NCBI GenBank assembly: GCA_028717165.1
Contig: JAQUOK010000203.1
Span: 1 to 6,260, forward strand
From: Victivallaceae bacterium
GTDB taxonomy: Bacteria; Verrucomicrobiota; Lentisphaeria; Victivallales; Victivallaceae
Direction: 5' to 3'
DNA: 6,260 nt
In this document: positions 1-6,005 of the stretch, piece by piece
Numbering within the stretch: position 1 is the stretch's first letter
How the letters are laid out: the number at the start of each line of letters is the position of its first letter
Program-made: the position numbers and the translations under genes
The notes under the pieces: model-generated
The model's database searches: none
What the model was told of the DNA's origin: nothing
What the model saw: the letters and a program-made list of their open reading frames with translations, nothing else

Positions 1-1923
1 AAGAGTTGGGCGAGGCTGGGCTGCAATTTGATGATATGGGACTATTGGAATATGGGAGGAAATGCATACTTCATGCCTCCACGTCCAGAGGTTATAATTG
101 ATGCCTTGCAACTTGATTATAAGCTTTTCAGAAAATTCGGTGTTAAGTCTATGTTTATTGAGGCCGAGAAAGATTTAATGACCCCACAAAACTTCATAGA
201 TTTGGAATATTTTGTAGCCTATCAACTTATGATTGATCCGGAGCGTGATCTTGAGCAACTTATTGACGTCTACATGAAGAATTATTACGGCCCCGCCGCT
301 CCCCTGATGACGAAATACCTTCAGTCTCTTCGAGAAGGAGTACGCAAACATAAAAACCCGCAACGAACTTATCTGACCACAAATTGGGAATACATGACAC
401 CGCAGTTTATGCTGAACACTTATAGGCTGCTACATGACGCCGAGAAAATGGTAAAGAGTAATCCTATATTACGCCGCCGCGTCCGTGAAGAAATGATTTC
501 CCCTTTATGGACAACTATCTATTACCGCAGTGGATATGAGCCTTTTTTTAAGAAAAATGACGTTAATTTTGACCATTTAATTAACGAATGTCATGAAATC
601 GTTTCCGAATACATTGCAAAAGACAATCCCCGAAACCTTGAAAAGCTTAAAATTGATTTTGAAGCCGCTTTCCGGCCTATGATCACCAAACTGTCGACTC
701 CAGAACGGTTCAAGGCCATTCCCGCAAAAGACGTTAAGGTTTTTGGACAAATCCATGCACGCCGAAGCGGACGCAAGGTAGAGGATTCTGACTCTCCCAC
801 TGGCCTGACGGTTCGCTCTAGGCTTGATGATGACTCCCTGCACGGCGTTGATGCGAAAATCTCCAACTTTCCCTGTACAGCCTTCGGCGTTAGTAACTAT
901 GAAAACGATATCGGCGGTCAGCAGATCAAAATAACAGAAATTCCAGCCGATGAAAAATATCATTGGTATCGGATTTCCGACGTGATCATCGGTAGCAGAA
1001 CGGTGTTTTGGGGACACTATTGGTATATTTCCTATGATCTGTCTATGGCTTACACGCCGAATTCGCCCGCCGAAAAAAATACTTATGACGTCTGGTTTTC
1101 CGCGAAATTCACTGGCCCGGCTTATGTTCCCGATTCCAAAAAGGAAAATGCCATTTTCGTGGATCAGGTAGTGATGGTTCGCTCCAAAACGGAAAAGGGT
1201 AAGCTGTTGCTCAGAATTAATGCGAAGGATGATACTAGCCCTTTTGATAGGGAGGTGTTGGTTTCAGACAACGGCAGGGGTGGCGTCAAGGCCTATCAAG
1301 CCGGGCGCCTCAATTTGCTTTCCACCCAAAAATTCAAGATTAATCCTGACAAGTATTATATAACCTCAATGTGGGTTAAAACTGTCGGCAGCCAACCTTC
1401 ATTCGCGTATCTGGGGATTGCCCCGTTTAACGCTGAGAATCAATATATTCGGGCAAAATATGTCGATGTTGTCCAAGGTAGTCTCACCGAGTTGGCCGAA
1501 CCAGCGAAAATGGGTGACATGTCCATCAAAGTGAAGAATGCCTCAAAATGGCTAACCGACCGAGTCCGTGCGGCTGCTTTCAATGCTCGTGAAGACTGTA
1601 GCGATCTGCCTAATATGGACGTTTCCGAATCCATCAAGTCCATTGAAAAACACGACGGTTTATGGGAGATAACTTTCCATAAACCTCTAACAAAAGAATA
1701 TTCTGCGAGTACCAAGGTCAGGCAACATAACATGGCTGGATATGTCTATACAAAAGTTGGCATGGTGCCGACCAAATGGACTTTGTGGAAGAGCAGAAAA
1801 ATCAAGGGTTCGCAATTACGGCGAGGGACTGACGGACGCGTGGTTTTATTACTCAATCATGGCAAGGCTGGACAGGGCAATAAGATATTGTTCAATGATC
1901 TGATGGTCGAGGAATTTGATTAG
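1..1923 (+). CDS. DUF4838-type glycoside-hydrolase-like protein, 5' end missing (partial)
   Basis: The reading frame is open from base 1 (visible residues start KSWARLGCNL) and ends at TAG 1921-1923, so the true start and any signal peptide lie outside the window; 640 residues are visible. Numbering from the window edge, residues 13-110 look like the end of a DUF4838 domain: WDYWN at 13-17, PPRP, then GV.SMFIEAEKD around 48-58, a 'dLeYFvAYqLm.DPerD' stretch and YYGPAA near 95. This family, common in PVC bacteria, is usually tied to a glycosidase-like barrel acting on plant or mucin glycans, but its chemistry is not established. Residues about 320-380 (HWYRI, VWFSAKFTGPAYVPDSK) form a beta-rich middle region seen in such proteins. 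Residues about 440-640 look like an additional beta-sandwich module (FKINPDKYYITSMWVKT, DLPNMD, a C-terminal fragment ending VEEFD), perhaps carbohydrate-binding. The substrate is unknown. The next gene starts 40 bases downstream, suggesting one transcript. Confidence 0.8.
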   Translation, partial: KSWARLGCNLMIWDYWNMGGNAYFMPPRPEVIIDALQLDYKLFRKFGVKSMFIEAEKDLMTPQNFIDLEYFVAYQLMIDPERDLEQLIDVYMKNYYGPAAPLMTKYLQSLREGVRKHKNPQRTYLTTNWEYMTPQFMLNTYRLLHDAEKMVKSNPILRRRVREEMISPLWTTIYYRSGYEPFFKKNDVNFDHLINECHEIVSEYIAKDNPRNLEKLKIDFEAAFRPMITKLSTPERFKAIPAKDVKVFGQIHARRSGRKVEDSDSPTGLTVRSRLDDDSLHGVDAKISNFPCTAFGVSNYENDIGGQQIKITEIPADEKYHWYRISDVIIGSRTVFWGHYWYISYDLSMAYTPNSPAEKNTYDVWFSAKFTGPAYVPDSKKENAIFVDQVVMVRSKTEKGKLLLRINAKDDTSPFDREVLVSDNGRGGVKAYQAGRLNLLSTQKFKINPDKYYITSMWVKTVGSQPSFAYLGIAPFNAENQYIRAKYVDVVQGSLTELAEPAKMGDMSIKVKNASKWLTDRVRAAAFNAREDCSDLPNMDVSESIKSIEKHDGLWEITFHKPLTKEYSASTKVRQHNMAGYVYTKVGMVPTKWTLWKSRKIKGSQLRRGTDGRVVLLLNHGKAGQGNKILFNDLMVEEFD

Positions 1924-1950
1924 TAAATGTAATATTGTAAAAAAAGCTTA

Positions 1951-1963
1951 ATGAGGAACAGAG
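1951..1963 (+). promoter_or_regulatory. ribosome binding site of the propeller-like gene
   Basis: GAGGA at 1953-1957 lies six bases before ATG 1964. It is a clear Shine-Dalgarno sequence that fixes the start, and no competing in-frame start lies upstream within the 40-base gap. Confidence 0.6.
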
Positions 1964-3502
1964 ATGAATGACATATATGTAATGGGTGAACGTCGTGAAC
2001 TTTTTGTCGACAACTTTCTAATCGAGAAGTTTACCAATGCGGAACAACGTCTGCATACTCCGATTCGGCGAGACGTGGTATTGAACTTTGACGCACCAGC
2101 GGAATTTTCCAACGCATCTGGATATCAGCATATTGTTAAGACAGATTCTGGCTGGCGACTCTATTATCATGGCGGCATATGGCGACCGTCTCCAGCTTTT
2201 CCCGAAAAGAGAACTCGTGCCGGATTGTTTGCGGCGGAAAGTTCCGATGGAATAATCTGGAAACGATGCGTTATTACCGACGCGCCAAAACAGGCACCAC
2301 ATACTGTAGTAACTGCCGGGGAAGCGGTGCGCCGCAAGCTTTTCATCGCTTCAGCCTATGTTTTTCTCGACGAAAACCCGGATATCCCGGTCTCCGAAAA
2401 ATTTAAAATGATCGTCCCTGGCGAATACGGTAAGTATTGGCGTCCAGTTTTATATTTGTTTACTTCGCCTGATGGACTACATTTTGACTTAAAGCAGCGA
2501 CAACGCCTGGATTTGGAGGGTGATTTTGACTCGCTTAACCTGTGTTTTTTCGATACGCTTGCGGGGTATTACCGCTTGTTCATTCGGGTGCGAAACTTTG
2601 GAGTGCGCGGTATTAAAACCGCGGTAACCAAAGATTTCAAACGATTCCATTCCCAAAGTGATCTGGTGTTCAATGATAATTTGGAAATGGCTCTCTATAC
2701 TAATGGAATACAGCCATATTTCCGCTCTCCCCATCTACTTTTGGGGTTTCCAAAACGCTATAACGACAATGAGCAAATTTGGGATGAGCGAATGCTCTGT
2801 AAACCTGACTTGAAGCGGCGTGTTTTTATGGCCGAAAACGGAGGCTGTGTACGTCTCGGAACCGTGAGTGACGATTCCATCCTGATTGTAAGTCGTGACG
2901 GTTGGCATTTTAAACGTTATGCTGAAGCATTTCTGCGTCCCGGTCCATGTATCGAAGGTGCTTGGGTGTATGGTGATTGTGCCTTGACTTGTGGAATGGT
3001 TCCAACCCGTTCGGAACTTGGCTGTGGCGCACCGGATGAATTGTCGATGTACTTAACGGAGAATTGCGCTGGCAATGAACCGAACAGGTTACGGCGTTGT
3101 GTGCTACGTACTGATGGCTTCGTATCTCTCCATTTTCCGGGAGAAGGCGGCGAGGCGATAACTAGGCCGTTTACCTTTTCTGGCGGCAGTTTGTCTCTGA
3201 ATCTATCCACCTCCGCCTACGGCAAACTGGCCATTGAGATTTTGGATGAAAACAACGTCCTCATCCCCAGTTTCGAGTTGAAAAATGCTATTGAACTCAG
3301 TTGTGACTCGTTGGAAGCACTTGCGCTTTGGAAAGATATGAAGTCAGACTTGCGTTCGCTCGCTGGCAGGCCGATAAAATTACGCTTCGTCGGGCGTGAT
3401 GCTGATTTGTACAGTATGGCTTTTATTCCCCATCAGAAGAGCCCGAAACTGCCTGAACTTACTACTGACAAACAACAACCGTTATTTGAGTTCGAAATTT
3501 AG
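1964..3502 (+). CDS. GH32/GH43-clan-like beta-propeller protein of unknown specificity
   Basis: A complete 512-residue protein with no signal peptide or membrane segment, so probably cytoplasmic. The N-terminus carries RELFVDNFLIE (residues about 10-20) followed by LH.PIRRDVVLNFDAP, the typical opening of a large uncharacterised family in Planctomycetes, Lentisphaerae and Verrucomicrobia. Repeated motifs such as GWRLYYHGG, GLFAAESSDGIIWKR and YLFTSPDGLHFD resemble blade strands of the five-bladed propellers of GH32, GH43 and GH62 ('S.DG..W/F' blade ends). The C-terminal part, from about residue 378, is a beta-sandwich with the family signatures RTDGFVSLH (382-390), ITRPFTFSGG.LSLNLSTSAYG and DADLYSMAF (near 479-487). 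Family members are usually annotated only as hypothetical or glycosyl-hydrolase-like; no catalytic acids can be assigned with confidence. It follows the DUF4838 gene by 40 bases, so a role in processing oligosaccharides released by that enzyme is plausible but inferred. Confidence 0.82.
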   Translation: MNDIYVMGERRELFVDNFLIEKFTNAEQRLHTPIRRDVVLNFDAPAEFSNASGYQHIVKTDSGWRLYYHGGIWRPSPAFPEKRTRAGLFAAESSDGIIWKRCVITDAPKQAPHTVVTAGEAVRRKLFIASAYVFLDENPDIPVSEKFKMIVPGEYGKYWRPVLYLFTSPDGLHFDLKQRQRLDLEGDFDSLNLCFFDTLAGYYRLFIRVRNFGVRGIKTAVTKDFKRFHSQSDLVFNDNLEMALYTNGIQPYFRSPHLLLGFPKRYNDNEQIWDERMLCKPDLKRRVFMAENGGCVRLGTVSDDSILIVSRDGWHFKRYAEAFLRPGPCIEGAWVYGDCALTCGMVPTRSELGCGAPDELSMYLTENCAGNEPNRLRRCVLRTDGFVSLHFPGEGGEAITRPFTFSGGSLSLNLSTSAYGKLAIEILDENNVLIPSFELKNAIELSCDSLEALALWKDMKSDLRSLAGRPIKLRFVGRDADLYSMAFIPHQKSPKLPELTTDKQQPLFEFEI

Positions 3503-3530
3503 ATATGATTGACCTTACTCGCAATTTCTC

Positions 3531-3556
3531 GATAAATGCGTGATCAGCGTTTTATC
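3531..3556. repeat. imperfect dyad GATAAA...TTTATC around TGATCA
   Basis: GATAAA (3531-3536) and TTTATC (3551-3556) are inverted around the same centre (3543/3544) as the inner palindrome TGATCA (3541-3546). The four bases between them on each side, TGCG and GCGT, do not pair but are mirror images. It begins 28 bases after the stop of the propeller-like gene. With no T-run behind it, it is a poor intrinsic terminator; an operator or mRNA 3' hairpin are alternatives. Confidence 0.35.
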
Positions 3557-3637
3557 AAATCCGTAGTTCATAAACATAAAACAGCATAGTCGTTACCCAA
3601 AAGTTATTGCAATTAAACTGGAATTTCCCACTAAAAT

Positions 3638-3665
3638 TTGACAATGTGCAATATTCGAGTAAAAA
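3638..3665 (+). promoter_or_regulatory. possible sigma70-type promoter in the long spacer
   Basis: TTGACA at 3638-3643 matches the -35 consensus exactly. TAAAAA at 3660-3665, after a 16-base spacer, matches four of six -10 positions. Transcription from here would run through the palindrome at 3675 and on to the aldolase gene with a leader of over 400 bases. A+T-rich DNA yields such matches by chance. Confidence 0.25.
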
Positions 3666-3674
3666 ATATTTGTG

Positions 3675-3690
3675 AAATAATTAATTATTT
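3675..3690. repeat. 16-base perfect palindrome, operator candidate
   Basis: AAATAATTAATTATTT reads identically on both strands. It lies just downstream of the putative promoter at 3638-3665 and between TTGTGA (3670-3675) and TACATA (3695-3700), a second but poorly spaced promoter-like pair (19 bases). A dimeric repressor site is possible. The pure A/T content lowers its significance. Confidence 0.3.
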
Positions 3691-3999
3691 GTGCTACATA
3701 ATGAAAGTTATCACTGAACGTTACGAAAATTAAATCGCTGGAGAATTAAATTGTTTTGACCGGAAATCTACAGTCATTTTGCTACTCAGGAGGAATGGGA
3801 AGTTATCTCCGATACCAGAAAATACCTTTCTTGAATTTTCCAAACTTTGCTAAAACTATGTCTGATAAACTCAAGATACATACAAAAACCTTGCCAATGT
3901 TGTCGGAGTCGACTACATCATTAAAAAGCATATATGCAAAGAAGCTTAGGTCCAAATATCCTTGAGAAGCGTGGGTATTCTCTAGGTCTTGTTTGTATT

Positions 4000-4028
4000 T
4001 TGAGCTGTGTGGAAGCTTACACAATATT
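4000..4028 (+). promoter_or_regulatory. possible proximal promoter of the aldolase gene
   Basis: TTGAGC (4000-4005) and AATATT (4023-4028) are separated by 17 bases, each matching four of six consensus positions. This would give a start near 4035 and a leader of about 60 bases. The match is weak; the spacing and position relative to ATG 4094 are its main support. Confidence 0.22.
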
Positions 4029-4043
4029 TATGCCACAATATTT
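4020..4043. repeat. 10-base tandem direct repeat CACAATATTT
   Basis: CACAATATTT occurs at 4020-4029 and again at 4034-4043, 14 bases apart start to start, 51-74 bases before the aldolase start. The first copy overlaps the putative -10 box at 4023. A pair of regulator half-sites or a slippage duplication would both fit. Confidence 0.35.
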
Positions 4044-4093
4044 TAAAGATAAAAACAATCATTTTCATCAAAAATAAAAGAGAGATTATTATT

Positions 4094-5074
4094 ATGATTA
4101 CTCGACAAAGAAAAAAAATATGTGACGTTTGGTCGGCGGCGCCGACGCCTCTGACGGAAGATTTGGAAATTGACGAGGCCTCGATTGCGCGATTGGCGGA
4201 GCACCATGAAAAGCTCGGAATCAATGGGGTGTTTATTGCCGGTACTTGCGGTGAAGGTCCATGGCTCAGCGACGCGCTGCGAAGCAAACTTGCCAGACTA
4301 AACGTCAAATACTATCGAAACAAAATGCCGGTGGCCATGCAGGTGACTGACAACTCGGCATTGCGTATACTTGATCATATCAAACGTGCCGCCGACGCTG
4401 GTGTTGATGTTGCGGTGATCGCTCCGCCGTTTTTTCAGATCAATGCGACACAGAATTATCTGAAAAAACTCTATCTGGAAGTGATTGAGGCAAGTCCGTT
4501 GCCGATAGGGATCTATCATCTGGGTAAAAATGCCAAAACCATAGTTGAACCTGAAACCATCGGTTCCATCATTGCCCACCCGCGAGTTGTGTTGATCAAG
4601 GATAGTTCGTCCGACCCGCTGGCGATATCCATTATCCTAAAAGCGCGGAATCAGCGCAAAGGTGAATTGTTCGCACTCAATGGCAACGAATTCGACTGTG
4701 TTACCTACGCCCAGGCCGGCTATGATGGGGTGCTGCTCGGCGGGGCATGTTTCAACGGCTTGATGGCAAATGAAATCATCCGTTTGACCAAACTCGGACA
4801 AATTGAAGATGCTAAACAATTGCAGGAGCGAATGAATAATCTCATGTTGGATGTTTTCGGCGGCAAAGATATTCATTGTTGGCTGGCCGGACAAAAAACA
4901 TTACTGGTCAAGCTGGGGATTTTTTCTACCAACAAGACAATAATCAACTACCAGGTTGATGTTGCCTGTGAAAAGGCGATTGACGCGGCGATTGAGCGCG
5001 AAAAAGATTGGTTGCTGCCAGAAATCCAAATCCTAACTCAGGAGAGAGAAGTTTTAGACGTTATATCAGGATAA
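4094..5074 (+). CDS. DapA/NanA-superfamily pyruvate-dependent aldolase (not a typical DapA)
   Basis: A 326-residue class I aldolase with the (beta/alpha)8 fold, which forms a Schiff base with pyruvate and adds it to, or cleaves it from, an aldehyde. I chose ATG 4094 because the family N-terminus (WSAAPTPLTED) begins directly after it and a GAGAG sits 9 bases upstream; the 29 codons open upstream are A+T-rich and non-conserved. The Schiff-base lysine is K169 (VLIKDSSS) and the catalytic tyrosine Y141 (GIYHLG), 28 residues apart as in E. coli DapA and NanA. The carboxylate-binding GTTGE motif appears as GTCGE (T51, C52). Against dihydrodipicolinate synthase: the place of DapA Arg138 holds N146 and that of DapA Tyr107 holds F114. 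Likely substrates are 2-keto-3-deoxy sugar acids or nonulosonic-type acids, by inference. The protein is somewhat longer than the usual 290-310, with a short C-terminal tail. An SDR gene follows after 142 bases. Confidence 0.88.
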   Translation: MITRQRKKICDVWSAAPTPLTEDLEIDEASIARLAEHHEKLGINGVFIAGTCGEGPWLSDALRSKLARLNVKYYRNKMPVAMQVTDNSALRILDHIKRAADAGVDVAVIAPPFFQINATQNYLKKLYLEVIEASPLPIGIYHLGKNAKTIVEPETIGSIIAHPRVVLIKDSSSDPLAISIILKARNQRKGELFALNGNEFDCVTYAQAGYDGVLLGGACFNGLMANEIIRLTKLGQIEDAKQLQERMNNLMLDVFGGKDIHCWLAGQKTLLVKLGIFSTNKTIINYQVDVACEKAIDAAIEREKDWLLPEIQILTQEREVLDVISG

Positions 5075-5112
5075 CGGTGATAGGAGAAACGGCGACAGGG
5101 TGAATTGGTAAA

Positions 5113-5214
5113 ATGGACAGGATTTTCCATATTGGGCATGTAGAAATTGTAGCAATGACGCACAGAGAAAATTTTCACCACGAATTAACATTTAATCACA
5201 TCAATGGATTGTAA
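5113..5214 (+). CDS. possible 33-residue His-rich small ORF upstream of the SDR
   Basis: ATG 5113 opens a 33-codon frame (MDRIFHIGHVEIVAMTHREN...) ending at TAA 5212-5214, two bases before the SDR start. Six of 33 residues are histidine. AGGG at 5097-5100 lies 12 bases upstream, a marginal ribosome binding site, with a better AGGAGA at 5082 that is too far away. The adjacent SDR has almost no Shine-Dalgarno of its own, so translational coupling through this frame is conceivable. It has no family I recognise and may be non-coding. Confidence 0.2.
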   Translation: MDRIFHIGHVEIVAMTHRENFHHELTFNHINGL

Positions 5215-5216
5215 AA

Positions 5217-6005
5217 ATGAAAGTATTAGATAGTTTTTCGCTGAAAGGAAAAGTTGCATTGCTGACTGGCGGCGCTGGACTGTACGGTCGGCAGATCGCT
5301 GAAGCGTTGGCAGAGGCAGGAGCAAAACTCTATATCGCTTCTCGTGATTTGGGAAAACTCGAAAGCGTCGCCGAAGAGCTCTGCCGCGAGGGCGGTAAGG
5401 TTACCGCACTTAAGTTGGATTTGTCTTCGGAAGAGTCAATACAGGCAGTCGTGGCAGAAGTAATCAACCGCTCCGGCCGTCTTGATATATTAATCAATAA
5501 TGCCGTTACGCGACTGGCGGTGGACGGTTGGGATCAGCCGATGGCGAAATTTGATGAAAGTTTGCATGTCAATGCCTCAGCTCTGTTTTGTCTCACCCGC
5601 TTGGTTGCTGAAGATATGAAAAAACGCCAGTCTGGCTCGATCATCAATATCGGTTCATATATGGGTGTTCTGGGACCGGATCCGACAAATTATGTCGGCA
5701 CCGATATGATGAACAACCCGTCACCGATTTATTTTTACGAGAAGGGCGGCATGGTCAATTTCACCCGTTGGGCCGCGAGTATTCTGGGGGAATATCAAAT
5801 CAGGGTCAATTGCATTAATCCCGGCGGATTCCAAACGCCATCGCAAAATCCGGAATTCGTCAAGAATTATTCCAGAAATACCATGTTGGGGAGGTTGGCT
5901 AATTCCACTGATCTTAAAGGAATAATTGTCTTTCTGGCATCGGATGCTTCCGCCTATATTACCGGCGCCAATATTCCGGTTGATGGAGGATATTCCGCAA
6001 AATGA
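5217..6005 (+). CDS. short-chain dehydrogenase/reductase, PtmA-like sugar-modification type
   Basis: A complete 262-residue classical SDR, an NAD(P)H-dependent oxidoreductase with a Rossmann fold. The cofactor motif is TGGAGLYG (17-24), with Tyr where Ile is usual; D68 (LDLSS) and NNA (94-96) follow. The catalytic residues are N119, S147 (INIGS), Y172 and K176 (Y-F-Y-E-K spacing). R43 after strand 2 leans towards NADP(H), weakly. The S147-Y172 interval is 25 residues rather than about 13, with GPDPTNYVGTDM between. This and the sequence IRVNCINPGGF...VDGGYSAK recall the SDRs of flagellin and nonulosonate modification clusters (PtmA type); this is my recollection of the family, not a search. 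The start ATG 5217 gives the normal 16-residue lead-in; only a poor GGA at 5206-5208 precedes it, and an in-frame stop lies at 5193. The stop overlaps the next gene's start. Confidence 0.9.
   Translation: MKVLDSFSLKGKVALLTGGAGLYGRQIAEALAEAGAKLYIASRDLGKLESVAEELCREGGKVTALKLDLSSEESIQAVVAEVINRSGRLDILINNAVTRLAVDGWDQPMAKFDESLHVNASALFCLTRLVAEDMKKRQSGSIINIGSYMGVLGPDPTNYVGTDMMNNPSPIYFYEKGGMVNFTRWAASILGEYQIRVNCINPGGFQTPSQNPEFVKNYSRNTMLGRLANSTDLKGIIVFLASDASAYITGANIPVDGGYSAK
5985..5990 (+). promoter_or_regulatory. ribosome binding site of the aldo/keto reductase, inside the SDR gene
   Basis: GGAGGA lies within the last codons of the SDR gene, 11 bases before ATG 6002. With the ATGA stop/start overlap it indicates translational coupling. 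It coincides with the conserved Gly-Gly codons of the SDR C-terminus, so part of the match is imposed by the protein. Confidence 0.4.

Larger units (their letters stand above)
3503..4093 (+). other. 591-base A+T-rich intergenic region, no convincing intact gene
   Basis: This spacer separates the left glycosidase block from the aldolase block. It contains two dyad elements (3531-3556 and 3675-3690), a TTGACA hexamer at 3638 and a repeated CACAATATTT close to the next gene, all listed separately. A 69-codon frame starting at TTG 3756 and ending at TGA 3965 has GGAG 12 bases upstream, a composition rich in Lys, Ser and Thr, and no family I recognise. The frame on the opposite strand over the same bases is equally anonymous. 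Short stretches in the other two + frames (about 3887-3945 and 3946-4074) continue in coding-like fashion, which would fit a decayed gene, but this is weak. No tRNA-like or strong rho-independent terminator structure was seen. Confidence 0.6.

Noticed and set aside
577..1017. Minus-strand 146-codon frame opposite the DUF4838 gene
   Set aside because: It lies wholly antisense to a well-supported gene, shows no recognisable motif and is explained by codon composition.
2179..2406. 75-codon + frame inside the propeller-like gene
   Set aside because: Out-of-frame shadow of a strongly supported gene, with no motif of its own.
3756..3965. 69-codon + frame starting at TTG
   Set aside because: The start is poor, the AGGAGG at 3788 is only one base from ATG 3795, and the product is not recognisable. 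Not listed as a gene; discussed as a possible remnant.
3803..4024. Minus-strand 73-codon frame in the long spacer
   Set aside because: No ribosome binding site or family resemblance seen; overlaps an equally anonymous + frame in A+T-rich DNA.
4007..4093. 29-codon N-terminal extension of the aldolase
   Set aside because: A+T-rich, non-family sequence ahead of the conserved barrel start; ATG 4094 has better spacing to GAGAG.
5167..5176. Palindrome GAAAATTTTC before the SDR
   Set aside because: Ten bases of A/T with one G-C pair are likely by chance in this gap and lie inside the possible small ORF.
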